NCBI GenBank assembly: GCA_963765875.1
Contig: CAVXYK010000016.1
Span: forward strand, 1-46,936
Direction: 5' to 3'
From: JAWKOK01 sp963765875
GTDB lineage: Bacteria > Chloroflexota > Anaerolineae > Caldilineales > Caldilineaceae
DNA length: 46,936 nt
The notes beneath the pieces are model-generated. The model was not told the DNA's origin, did no database searches, and saw only the letters and a program-made list of their open reading frames with translations. Within the stretch, counting starts at the first letter, position 1; every line of letters begins with the position of its first letter. This document shows, piece by piece, positions 18,348 to 27,674 of the stretch. Position numbers and translations under genes: made by a program.

Positions 18348-19028
18348 TCACGAACTCATGCTTTCTGGAGGAATGGCTTGACGCCTTAGGCGTCGCTTCC
18401 ACCAATTGACCAGAAGATAGGCCAGTAGGAGCAGGTCAAGCAGATGTTCGAATATCGTGAAGGGGATGCCGCCGCGTTTTGGATCCCAGTAACTCAAGGG
18501 CGAGTAGAAGCGCGCTTCGAAGTTGAACGGGAAGAGCAGCAGCGGACCATCATCATAGTGAACGGGAATGTCGATGAGCGTATGGATCGTGCAGCCCAGC
18601 CCAAACCAGAAGAGTGGCGCGCCCCACTTCCAACGGCCAACCATCCAGCCCCGCCGCCATGCCCAGTAGCCCAATAGCGTGTAGAAGATGACGAGAATCG
18701 GCGCGTGGAAGAGATTGTGGGCTGTCTTGACCCAAGGATCTTGATAGAACAGCGTCTCAAAAAGGTAGCCTGTGTTTGACCGCCCCATCTCGTTCCCCGG
18801 ATCCAAGCTCCGACCTGCCAACAGGTCGGATGCCATGAAGACAATCGTCAACAGAATCAGCGGAATGTCAGGAGCGACTGAGCCGAAGAGAAATGGGAAC
18901 GTATGGGTATGGGGCAGATAATCAGTCGCCCCAACCGATTCTCGGCCCGGCGAGATGCGCTTGTCCTCTTTGTTTTTCAGCCCTTGGTTGATGGCTGCGA
19001 CAATGATCAAGTGAGAGTATGTTTGCAT
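18348..19028 (-). CDS. Membrane protein resembling YdjM/DUF457 metal-dependent hydrolases
   Basis: This 226-residue protein starts MQTYSHLIIVAAIN and contains LFGSVAPDIPLI (residues about 48-59), TAHNLFHAPILVI and CTIHTLIDIPVHYDDGP. Conserved His and Asp residues next to membrane helices are typical of the YdjM/DUF457 family of putative membrane-bound metal-dependent hydrolases. The frame extends upstream to 19139, but the ATG at 19028 starts the conserved domain. The gene converges on the Ldh2 gene and diverges from the MazG-like gene, so it is probably a single-gene unit. The activity is unproven for this family. Confidence 0.65.
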   Translation of the reverse strand: MQTYSHLIIVAAINQGLKNKEDKRISPGRESVGATDYLPHTHTFPFLFGSVAPDIPLILLTIVFMASDLLAGRSLDPGNEMGRSNTGYLFETLFYQDPWVKTAHNLFHAPILVIFYTLLGYWAWRRGWMVGRWKWGAPLFWFGLGCTIHTLIDIPVHYDDGPLLLFPFNFEARFYSPLSYWDPKRGGIPFTIFEHLLDLLLLAYLLVNWWKRRLRRQAIPPESMSS

Positions 19029-19170
19029 CGTTATGGGTAACTCGTAACCGTTGACAAAAGGCATTCGTCCATCATCGATAGCACACGGTACAATATGCAG
19101 CGCAGTGTCGCAAATTGCCGCTGCGCCCCATATCGCCAACCATTTCTCACCTTTCGACAGAGGCCCATCT

Positions 19171-19509
19171 ATGGATACTGAGACCTTTTCTATCTATCAA
19201 ACCCAATCACGTAAGACCTGGAGCGAGATTCGCTGCGATCATCCCATCGTCTATCCGACCCTGGGACTGACCAACGAGGCTGGCGAGCTGGCCGGCAAGA
19301 TCAAGAAGATCTTCCGCGATCGAGACGGCATTTTTACCGACGCCGATCGTGAGGCGCTTAAGTATGAACTGGGCGACGTGCTCTGGTACCTTACCCAGAT
19401 CTGCACCGAGCTGGATCTGACCTTGGAAGAGGTGGCCGAGGCCAATCTCAGCAAACTCTTTTCTCGTCTCGAACGCGGAAAGATCGGCGGGGATGGGGAT
19501 CATCGCTAG
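19171..19509 (+). CDS. MazG-like nucleotide pyrophosphohydrolase
   Basis: This 112-residue all-alpha protein has the MazG motif EAGELAGKIKK (E36, E39) and KYELGDVLWYL (E66, D69), the acidic cluster that binds Mg2+ and a nucleoside triphosphate. Single-domain MazG-like enzymes hydrolyse (d)NTPs to monophosphate and pyrophosphate, often for house-cleaning. The upstream in-frame extension to 19051 overlaps the divergent promoter region, and the ATG at 19171 begins the domain, so the short form is preferred. It is followed 38 bases later by the large BTAD regulator. Confidence 0.85.
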   Translation: MDTETFSIYQTQSRKTWSEIRCDHPIVYPTLGLTNEAGELAGKIKKIFRDRDGIFTDADREALKYELGDVLWYLTQICTELDLTLEEVAEANLSKLFSRLERGKIGGDGDHR

Positions 19510-19547
19510 GTCACATTGAAGTAACAGTCTATTCACATTGACGTCAA

Positions 19548-22500
19548 ATGCCTACACTACGCAACACCCTCCGACTACTAGGCGCGTTTCAGCTTGTCCA
19601 CCATGGCGAACAGTTGTCGCCGGGTCAATCGCGGTTGGAACAGCTGATAGCGATGCTTGCCGTGCGCCCCGGCGAACCGCTCACTCGCTCCGAAATTGCC
19701 TACCACTTCTGGTCCGATTCCACTGACGTCCAATCGCGCACCAATGTGCGCAATCTGCTCTACAAGCTTAGGACCGCGTGGCCGGGCTGGAATGAGGCCG
19801 TGAGCATGGAACGCTCTGCCGTCACCTGGCGCCGGGATGGCGCCTTCAGCGTTGACGTACACGACTTTGAAGCGCTGTACGCGTCGGCTGAGAAAAGCCA
19901 GACTATTGACGAACGTGTTCGCTTACTGGCCGAAGCAGTTGACCACTACCAGGGCGATTTCCTGCCGGACTGTTTTGCAGACTGGGCCCTGACGATTCGA
20001 GAACAATTGCGGATCCGACAGCAAAGTGCGCTGGAACAGTTGATCGACGCCCTAATGGATCTCCGTCGATACGACGAAGCGCTTGGTCGAGCTCGGCAGT
20101 TGCGCAGCCACGATCTGCTTCAGGAGTCTTCCTATCGTCGGCTGATGCAGATTTTTGCGCTGCAGGGCGATCGGGCGGCAGCCGTACGCGTCTACCATGA
20201 CTGCGCATCGATCCTGAAAATCGAGCTGGGCGTTGAACCCTCACCCGCCACCCAAGAGTTGCACGCTCAGCTGTTGCATCGTGAGTTTGAGGCGGCAGTG
20301 TCCTCGAACGTTCCACAGCCGATCCAACGGCAGCGCCTGGTGGGACGCCATCCACAATGGCAACAGCTACAGCAAGCATGGCGGGAAACTCAGGATGGGC
20401 GCGCAAAGTGTGTCATCATTTGGGGGGAGGCCGGCATTGGGAAGACACGCTTGGCCGAAGAGCTTGTCACTTGGGTTCGGCGTCAAGGCCATGCCTGGGC
20501 ATCGAGCCGCTTTTACGCATCCAGAGGCGCGCTGACCTACGCCCCGATTGCAGAATGGCTGCGCTCGGAAAGCGTGCAGCCGGCCCTGGCGTCGCTTGAT
20601 GATCTGTGGCGCGTTGAACTTTCTCGCCTGCTTCCCGACCTGCTCACAGATCGGCCCGATCTGCCGGCGCCCGGCCCACTGGCGGAGACCTGGCAGCAAC
20701 AGCGCTTTTTCCAGGCGATCGTCCACACGTTGCAGGCTGTGCCAGGGCCGCTCCTCCTCCACCTGGACGACATGCAGTGGAGCGATCAGGAGACGCTTAC
20801 GTTGCTCCTCTTTCTTCTCCACATTGCAAAAAATGACCCTTTGCTCGTCGTGGGCACGATCCGCTTGGAAGATGTGATCGGCAATGGCCCGCTCGAAAAG
20901 TGCCTGGAAGGGCTGAGGCAGAGCAACCAACTTACGGAGATCCATCTGGATTCCCTATCACGGGAAGAGGCGACCGAACTCATGCAGCAGACCGCTGAAG
21001 CACCGATCACAACGGAGGTGGTCGAGGCGCTCTATGCTGCCAGCGAGGGACACCCGCTCTACCTGATCGAGACTGTGCGCGGCAGATTGAATCAAGGCGA
21101 GGGAGATGGGGTAGGCTGGGCACGGCCTGTCTCCTCGTCACACAACGACGGCATGATCATACCCACTAAAATCCATAGCCTGATTGTGTCCCGCCTGAGC
21201 CAACTCTCGCCTACGGCCCAGAAGGTTGTCAATGCGGCGGCTGTGATCGGACGGGACTTCACCTATCAGGTGTTGCGGTCGACGGTCGCAGCAGATGAGC
21301 TTGCCCTGATTGACGCGCTGGACGAACTCTGGTCCCGTCACATTGTGCGCGAGCAAGAGGGCGACAGCTATGATTTTAGCCATGATCGTATCCGTGAAGT
21401 AGCCTACCAGGAGATCAGTCGTGCGCGCCGTCGTCTACTTCACCGACGCGTCGCCTTGGCCATCGAGTCGTTGCACAGCGACGACTTGAACAGTGTGGCA
21501 AGTGAACTGGCTCTCCATTGCGCGCAGGCCGGCGAGTCGGAGCGTGCCTGTCAATTCTATCGTCAGGCGGCACAGACATCTATGGCGCAGTATGCATTGG
21601 CTGATGCCGAAGCAAAGCTCGACGCTGCATTGACCCATGCCCCTGACGATCCCAAACTGCGCTTCGCACTTCTGGCTGAACAGAACCGCATCTTCGAGCG
21701 CACAATCCAGTTGACGCGCTGGCGCAACAACCTCGACGAACAGGATGCGCTCCTGGCCTCGACGGCCGATGCCGTGCCACGTATGGTCCTAGACTTGTCC
21801 ATCGACCGTGCTCACTTTTCTAGTATGATCGGTGAGGGCAAGAAGGCTGTTGAAGCGGCACGCGCGGCGCTTGAGGTGGCTGAAGAGCTCGAGGAGAGCG
21901 CAGCGCTGGCGCGTAGTTATCTTGAACTGGGCTCTGGATACTGGGCACAATCCAAGATGGATGAGGCCAAGCTATTTTTCGGCCATGCCGCACAATACGC
22001 GCAAGCAGCCGGAGACAACGAGATCGAAGCAACCGGTCTAGAGATGTATGCGGCGAGCGGTATGTTCTCAGGTATGTCGACGACGCAGATATTTGACCTT
22101 ATCACACGGGCGTACGAATTGGCTGAGGCGAATGGTAACAAAGAAAAGATGGCCGTTCTTCTCAATAAGTTTGGCTATCTGACAGCTTCATCCGGCATGG
22201 GTAGATTCGAGTCCATTGAGCAAGACTATATGCGAGGTCTGGCTCTGGCACGCGAGATTGGCAGCAACCACATAGAGGAGATTATCCTCAGCAATCTTGG
22301 GGTAGCACTCACCAACAAGGGCGACTATCACCGGGCGCTGGAAACGCTCAACGATTGCATAGAATTGGGGCACGCACATCCGACATACGGGCGACACCTG
22401 ATCTCACGTCATTACTTGGGTGCCATGTGGATGCAGATGGGCGATCTGGATGGCGCTTACACCGAACTCGAACACGCAAGCGAACAACTAAGCGCACTCG

Positions 22501-23091
22501 GCAACCGACACTTCGAAGTGAAATCGCGTCTGCGATCTGGGATTGCTTCACTACTTGATGGGCGACTACGACTCAGCACGGCAAGAACTAGCCCACGTCC
22601 TGACGTTGATTGGGGAACACGGAGATAAGCGATTTGAGGCGCTGGTCAGCACACGCTTGGGCTATGCCCTGGAGGCATGCGGGGACCGCATCTTGGCCAA
22701 GAAAATGTATGAACGGGGCAAGGCGCTTCACGAGCAGATGGGGCAGGTATACTATGCGATGAACGCAATTGCCGGTCTGGCTCGCCTGGCGAAAGGCATG
22801 GACGATGCCGTGACGGCATTCGCCCATGCGCAGACAGTCTGGGAGACGCTTGAAGGCAAGGAGACGGACGCTACCACCGAGACAGCGCTCGCGCTACGCA
22901 CATGCTATTCGATCTTCGGCCATCAAAATGATGGCCGAGCAAATGATGTCCTTGCGACTGCCTGCAATCAACTCAATCGGCGTGCGGCCACAATCGACAA
23001 TCCGGACCAGGTCGCGCGTTTTTGGCAGCTTGCCGATCACCGTTTCTTTCGGGATGCAGCGAGGGCTGCGGACGCGACAGGCACGGGCTAA
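19548..23091 (+). CDS. BTAD/SARP-type AAA ATPase regulator with TPR repeats (one frameshift)
   Basis: A winged-helix DNA-binding domain (residues about 7-100, LRLLGAFQL and the EIAYHFWSD region) is followed by a bacterial transcriptional activation domain of TPR type (about 105-245, ending IELGVEPSPATQELHAQL). An AAA/NACHT-like ATPase follows, with Walker A GEAGIGKT at 293-300 and Walker B LLLHLDDMQWSDQE near 400. The C-terminal half is a tetratricopeptide array. The frame breaks near 22540; continuing in the next frame gives LLHYLMGDYDSARQELAHVL, another TPR, to the stop at 23091, about 1180 residues in all. Such proteins are signal-dependent activators of unknown ligand. Whether it regulates ClpS downstream cannot be told. 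The frameshift may be a sequencing error. Confidence 0.85.
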
Positions 23092-23490
23092 GCGGCTGTT
23101 GCACTTCACCCGGGAAAGCGAAGCATTGTTGCTGTCTGTGCATGACTTCCCTGCATAAAGCCGCAAATAAGCACAGATAAACGCGGATGAAATCCGGTTT
23201 TCTTGCACATATCAATGACATGCTGGAATGAAATAACTGGGTCGGTAAGACCAGTAGAGACGCAAAATTTTGCGTCTCTACGATTTTGCGTCTCTACGAT
23301 TTCGCCATCATGTAGACCGATACAGAAATCCCGTTTTCTCCGCTTTTCCTCTGTGATCTCCGTACCTCTCTGTGCGTCCGTGTTGAAGACCTTTATCCAG
23401 TGCACTCACGCGTCACATTGATCAAGCGGGCGATCAGTGCTACTCTTTTCTTGACGTTTGCGATTCGAATGGCTACGGAGAGAACTGAAC
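23092..23490. other. 399-bp spacer with palindromic repeats
   Basis: It holds the GTAGAGACGC palindrome (23254-23297) and a dispersed segment CTCTGTGATCTCCGTACC...GTGTTGAAGAC (about 23350-23392), whose relative CTCTGTGAACTCTGTGCC...GTGTTGAAAAC lies at 25729-25770. A TTGACG at 23451-23456 could be a -35 box for clpS. Confidence 0.55.
23254..23297. repeat. 28-bp perfect palindrome plus a third half-copy
   Basis: GTAGAGACGCAAAA and TTTTGCGTCTCTAC (23254-23281) are perfectly complementary with no loop. A further GATTTTGCGTCTCTAC follows directly (23282-23297). Very similar GTAGAGACGC...GCGTCTCTAC repeats are known from cyanobacterial genomes. Confidence 0.85.
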
Positions 23491-23826
23491 ATGTCAGCAC
23501 CTTCACCTTTATCTTCAATGTTTGCTCTACCATTGGTCCGTCCAACAATCGACTCGGACGAAAGCACCCGGCTGGAGCCACGGTATCGGGTCTTGATTCA
23601 CAATGACTCGGTCACGACATTCGCATATGTTGTCCATGTGTTAGGCGTTGTCTTTCTGGTATCAGATGAGATCGCTGAACACATTGCTGAGGCCGCGCAC
23701 AACAATGGAACGGCAATTGTTGTGGTACGGCCAAAGAGCGAGGCCGATAAGCTCGCCAAAGCCGCCAAAAGTCGAGCGCGCATGGACGGCTATCCGTTGA
23801 CGTTCTCTATCGAACAGGATGACTAA
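23491..23826 (+). CDS. clpS: ATP-dependent Clp protease adaptor ClpS
   Basis: ClpS (111 residues) delivers N-degron substrates to ClpA/ClpC. The core begins at about residue 33 with YRVLIHNDSVTTFAYVVHVL, where the HND and hydrophobic pocket residues of ClpS are visible, and ends with GYPLTFSIEQD. The first 30 residues are a low-complexity tail, also common in ClpS. The frame starts upstream at 23458, but the ATG at 23491 follows a GGAGAG ribosome site. The stop overlaps the next ORF (ATGACTAA at 23819-23826), so translation is probably coupled. Confidence 0.88.
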   Translation: MSAPSPLSSMFALPLVRPTIDSDESTRLEPRYRVLIHNDSVTTFAYVVHVLGVVFLVSDEIAEHIAEAAHNNGTAIVVVRPKSEADKLAKAAKSRARMDGYPLTFSIEQDD

Positions 23827-24322
23827 GCTTATGACCGGTCCAACTGCAAATGAGCCCGAGTGGCTCCATGGCCACGAACACGATCCCAATCCGACGCCGC
23901 CCGGCGACGATCCAACCATTACGATCTGCCTGCCGAACGGTGCGGAGATCTCAGTCACGCCCACGGATCTTGAGCGCTACCCGCTCACCCAGGTTTCCGA
24001 TGCGTACATCGTTTCAACAGGGCACGGAACATCGGGCCCTTTTACATTCAGTGGCGTCCGGCTGCTCGATCTGGTTACCGCCCATATTCCATCGGATATG
24101 ACATGGACCCATGTCGACGTAATCTGTACTGACAATTTTGGCACGTGTGTCCGTGCCGGCGAGCTTCTCGCCAAAGGAACAGCTCCGCCCATCATCCTGA
24201 GCTACAAGATCGATGGGCAGCCGCTGACACGTGAACAGGGTCTGGTGCGGCTCATCGTCCCTTCGGAAATCGATGACGCCTTGCGTCAGGTCAAGTGGAT
24301 CACGCGCATAGAAGTACATTGA
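23819..24322 (+). CDS. Molybdopterin-binding-domain protein (sulfite-oxidase fold)
   Basis: This 167-residue protein resembles a compact oxidoreductase molybdopterin-binding domain. PLTQVSDAYIVSTGHGTSGPFTFSGVRLLDLV, with the F-F/W-G-V-L-L core, and the end REQGLVRLIVPSEIDDALRQVKWITRIEV, equivalent to GGPLRLVVP-ARQVKWL-IEV, are typical. It lacks the recognisable cysteine that coordinates molybdenum in sulfite oxidase (only VICTDNFGTC in the middle has cysteines), so it may bind a pterin without redox function. An alternative start is 23831. It overlaps clpS by eight bases. The biochemical role is unknown. Confidence 0.65.
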   Translation: MTKLMTGPTANEPEWLHGHEHDPNPTPPGDDPTITICLPNGAEISVTPTDLERYPLTQVSDAYIVSTGHGTSGPFTFSGVRLLDLVTAHIPSDMTWTHVDVICTDNFGTCVRAGELLAKGTAPPIILSYKIDGQPLTREQGLVRLIVPSEIDDALRQVKWITRIEVH

Positions 24323-24582
24323 GCAAAGAATGGTCAAGAGAACGTACGAATATTCAGCTTCATCAAATCCAGGCGCGACATTTTCCCGACTTCTGCGTCT
24401 ACCTAGACAGCGATTCCGAATCGCGGTTCTTGTCGGCGCGCGAGGCATCAATGCGCCACTGCAACCGTTGCTGAATCCTGAACTAGCGCGAGTAACGTAA
24501 CCCTCCCACATCGCCCCTCGCAGTCGTACCAGTGGCTACATCGCAGCCACCGATACGACGACAGACAAACGAGGGGACTCAT

Positions 24583-25492
24583 ATGACGTTCTTCGATAAT
24601 CAAAAGCGAACGTACCTGCTGGTTATCCTATTTGCCGGTCTTTTTCTCGCGTCCAGCCGTTACTCCTCGGCTGAAGCACACTACTTGACTTCACACTACC
24701 TGCCCTCACGTCACTTGCCCTCAATCGATCTGATCTCACACGATCAGATCTCACACGATCTGATCACGACCGACATCGCATGGCTGACAGCCGGTGTTGG
24801 AACCGTCGAATCATCGTTGGTTGATGTCGAACCGGCGGAGGCGGCAACATCGCTCGCCAAGCGGGTTGATCTGTCTTCGGGGATGGCAAGCACCATCCTG
24901 ACCGAGCGAGTGGCTGCCGAAAAGGTGGCCCACTATCTCGTCAAGGGTGAACGGGGTCAGGAACTCCGTGTAGCCCTGGATGCAGTCCAACCAGGGGCCA
25001 ATTTTTCGATCTACGGAGTCCGAGATCGACAGGCATACAAGCCGCTGGCCCCGGGATCGACAGAGTGGACCGGCATCTTGCCCAGCACTCAGGACTACCT
25101 GATCTCTGTGGCCGCAACGGAGACAGAGGCCGAATATGCCATTTTCCTAGAACTGATCGATCTTTCTCCCTTTGCCAGACTGGAGCCGGCTCAATTTCGT
25201 CTGCCTTCGGGTGATACGCGCGGGCGTCGTCTCCGGCCGGATCAGTGCCGACACGCCCCATCGCTACAACGTGCATGCAGATGCGGGCCAGATCATCAAC
25301 CTCGAACTGAAGAGCGATGAGGCTAGTGCAGCCTTCGGTATTCAAGGAGTCTCGGACCAGCGCACCTACAAATGGCTCTACGACGAAGCACGCGCTTGGT
25401 CCTTCGTCGCCCCGGAAACCCAGGACTATCTTCTGACTGTTTCCACCAATGCCCAAGAGACAGACTTTGCGTTGACAGTCACGCTGCCATAG
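24583..25492 (+). CDS. Secreted protein with two similar beta-sandwich (PPC-like) domains (one frameshift)
   Basis: A signal peptide (NQKRTYLLVILFAGLFLASS) is followed by a short His-Ser-rich repeat region with SHYLPSRHLPS and ISHDQISHDLI, encoded by two identical 14-mers at 24732-24745 and 24747-24760. Then come two domains of about 100 residues of similar design: HYLVKGERGQEL...SIYGVRDRQAYKPL...TQDYLISV, and RYNVHADAGQIINL...GIQGVSDQRTYKWL...TQDYLLTV. This looks like the bacterial pre-peptidase C-terminal (PPC) fold. The frame breaks near 25215; the second frame runs to 25492, giving about 302 residues. The ATG at 24583 has a GAGGGG ribosome site. Function unknown; probably exported. Confidence 0.6.
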
Positions 25493-25827
25493 CTGCCCAT
25501 CAGTCGCAGATGCTTCGGCCATTCAGATCGCTTCTGGTACAATCAAAAGAGGAACGCTAGGGCCTGTTGACATTTGGCTCGCGGCAACGGCTGAAGCCGG
25601 CAGCTGACAGCGAGAAGCGCCCTCAGGCGCTGAGATCTAGCCGCTGAAGCGGCTTCTCCTTGTTAGCAGCGGGATTTATCCCCGCGAAGACAAAATTTCA
25701 ACAGAACCTAGTTCCTCTGTTTTTCCTCTGTGAACTCTGTGCCGCCACTGTGTCTTAGTGTTGAAAACACCTTTTGCAGCAGAGGCATGGCTCGTTTCAC
25801 GTAACCAGAATCGAGGGATGACTGTCG
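25493..25827. other. 335-bp spacer with dispersed repeats
   Basis: GGCAACGGCTGAAGCCGGC (25583-25601) recurs inverted at 46830-46848 with one mismatch. CAGCGAGAAGCGCC (25608-25621) recurs directly at 46551-46564. GCCGCTGAAGCGGC is a short palindrome near 25640. TTTTGCAGCAGAG near 25773 looks like a decayed right end of the GACTCCACTGC element family. No ORF is apparent before the sulfatase. Confidence 0.6.
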
Positions 25828-27234
25828 ATGCAACGCCCCAATATTCTACTGCTCTACACCGATCAACAACGCTGGGACGCGCTGTCCGCCAACCACAACC
25901 CGGAGATCATTACGCCCAACCTGGATCGCCTTGCCGGCCAGGGCATCAACTTCGCCAATTTTTTCGTGCAGAGTCCGGTCTGCATGACCAGCCGCATCAG
26001 TCTCCTGACCGGCCAATATCCATCCACGCTCGGCATCACCCACATGGGCGTGCCGGTACCCGAAGAGACCGTGACACTGCCGACGCTGCTACAGCCATAC
26101 GGCTATCATTGCGCCAATATCGGCAAGCTGCACTTCCTGCCCCACGCCAATCGTGATCATCGAATCCCACATCCGGCCTACGACTTTGATCACCTGGAGA
26201 TCGCCGATGAGCCCGGCGTCTACGAAGATGCCTATCGCGCCTGGGTGCGCCATGTGGCCCCGGATCAACTGGACCACCTGAGCGTCGGCCTGCCGCCGGC
26301 AACCGATGTCTACTATCGCACCATGGGCATTGATGACACGGTCAACCATCCTGATCTGGGTGAACGCTCGGATTTCCAGGGGGCCGTGCCTTTCCCTGGA
26401 GACGAAGCCTATACGCACAGCGCCTTTGTCGCTGAACAGACCATCGCATTTCTAGAGCGGCAGAACGGCTCCCAGCCCTTTCTTTGCATTGCCGGATTCT
26501 ACTCGCCGCATGCCCCCTGGGTCGTGCCGCAGCGCTATCTCGACATGTACGATCCGGAGACGCTGACGCTGCCCGAATTCCCGCCGGAAGTTGAGTCTCA
26601 ACCCACAGATAATGCCTTTTCGGACGCTGCGTTGCGCTCTGCCCGCCACGGGTACTATGCCATGGTGACCGAGGTCGACCACCATGTGGGCCGCATACTC
26701 GATGCCCTTGAACAGGCCGGCCAGGCCGAAAGCACCATTGTTCTCTTCACGTCCGATCACGGTGAATGGCTGGGCGAACACCTGAAATACGGCAAAGGCT
26801 ATCCCGGCGATGATGCCGTCAGCCATGTGCCGCTGCTGATGCGTCTCCCAAACGGGCCGTCATCGGCGACTGTTGATCGCATGACGGAGGCCGTGGACAT
26901 CGTGCCCACGCTGCTGGACGCGATTGGCGTGCAGACCCCGCCCCATTTGCAAGGACAATCGCTGCTGCCCTTGACCGTCAACCCTGCTCTGCCTGGACGG
27001 GAGAGCGTGCTGATGGAATTCACCGGATGGAAGACGTTGCGAACCGAGACCTTCCGCTATCTGATCCACGCCGATGGTAATGAATCGCTGCATGATTTGC
27101 GCCAACCCTGGGGCGAATATAGAGATGTGTCCACTGATAGGGCCTATGCCCAAGACCTGGCCGACATGCGCCATCGTCTGCTTCAACGGCTGGTCGAGGC
27201 GGAACGTCCCTTGCCGCGCATCTGGCCCTATTGA
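25828..27234 (+). CDS. Sulfatase-family hydrolase (arylsulfatase/choline-sulfatase-like)
   Basis: This 468-residue member of the alkaline phosphatase/sulfatase superfamily starts RPNILLLYTDQQRWDALSAN, with the metal-binding Asp. The active-site region reads SPVCMTSRISLLTGQYPS, with C52 at the formylglycine position. LFTSDHGEWLGEHLKYGK (about residues 308-325) gives the second metal pair. The usual CxPxR core has Thr in place of Pro, so conversion to formylglycine is uncertain, and a phosphoester hydrolase or a non-standard maturation is possible. No signal peptide is seen, so it is probably cytoplasmic. It stands alone between repeat-filled spacers. No sulfatase-maturing enzyme is in the window. 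Confidence 0.87.
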   Translation: MQRPNILLLYTDQQRWDALSANHNPEIITPNLDRLAGQGINFANFFVQSPVCMTSRISLLTGQYPSTLGITHMGVPVPEETVTLPTLLQPYGYHCANIGKLHFLPHANRDHRIPHPAYDFDHLEIADEPGVYEDAYRAWVRHVAPDQLDHLSVGLPPATDVYYRTMGIDDTVNHPDLGERSDFQGAVPFPGDEAYTHSAFVAEQTIAFLERQNGSQPFLCIAGFYSPHAPWVVPQRYLDMYDPETLTLPEFPPEVESQPTDNAFSDAALRSARHGYYAMVTEVDHHVGRILDALEQAGQAESTIVLFTSDHGEWLGEHLKYGKGYPGDDAVSHVPLLMRLPNGPSSATVDRMTEAVDIVPTLLDAIGVQTPPHLQGQSLLPLTVNPALPGRESVLMEFTGWKTLRTETFRYLIHADGNESLHDLRQPWGEYRDVSTDRAYAQDLADMRHRLLQRLVEAERPLPRIWPY

Positions 27235-27280
27235 TGTGGAGATCAGTTGGGTTCATCCCAAACCCCCGTTGCCAGTATGG

Positions 27281-27642
27281 GACTCCACTGCAAAAAGGGA
27301 TCTGGACACGAATTCACACGAATTATCGCTTTGGGGTGACGACACAATTCGTGTCCATTCGTGACTCTACTGCAAAAAGCCTTTTTCGCCACAGATTCAC
27401 ACAGATGAAAAGGGATAAGGCCGCTGCAAGAAATTGAATCCCTGTTTGATGATGCTTGCGCAGCGGCTTGCAGGCCGTCAAATAGGGATTTGATTTCTTT
27501 GAACGGCCTAAGACACAGATGATACTCGGATTACTCTGGACATCTGTGAAAATCAAGTCCATATCTGTGTGAATCTGTGGCAAATTTTAGTTTTTGCAGT
27601 AGAGTCATTCGTGTCAAGAAAAGGCCTTTTTGCAGTGGACTC
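27281..27642. repeat. Palindromic interspersed element B (outer), interrupted by a second element
   Basis: The ends are GACTCCACTGCAAAAAG (27281) and CTTTTTGCAGTGGACTC (to 27642). Inside lie ACACGAATTCACACGAATT and ATTCGTGTC near the right end. Removing the inner element (27363-27606, 244 bases) leaves 118 bases that align with the solo copy at 28776-28894 (119 bases), including GGGGTGACGACA-AATTCGTGT. Confidence 0.8.
27363..27606. repeat. Inner nested element, 244 bp
   Basis: The ends are GACTCTACTGCAAAAAGCC and TTTTTGCAGTAGAGTC. Next inside, GCCACAGATTCACACAGAT is perfectly mirrored by ATCTGTGTGAATCTGTGGC. Deeper still, GGCCGCTGCAAGAAATTGAA is approximately mirrored by TTGATTTCTTTGAACGGCC. 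The module around ACAGATGATACTCGGATTAC recurs in reverse orientation in copy A. No coding potential. Confidence 0.8.
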
Positions 27643-27674
27643 ATACGTAAACCGTCTATGGAGGAGTCAAAAGC

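Noticed and set aside
27353..27614. CATTCGTG on both sides of the inner element as a target-site duplication
   Set aside because: The uninterrupted unit at 28776-28894 already has two similar words (GTTCGTGA, CATTCGTG) there, so the direct repeat predates insertion.
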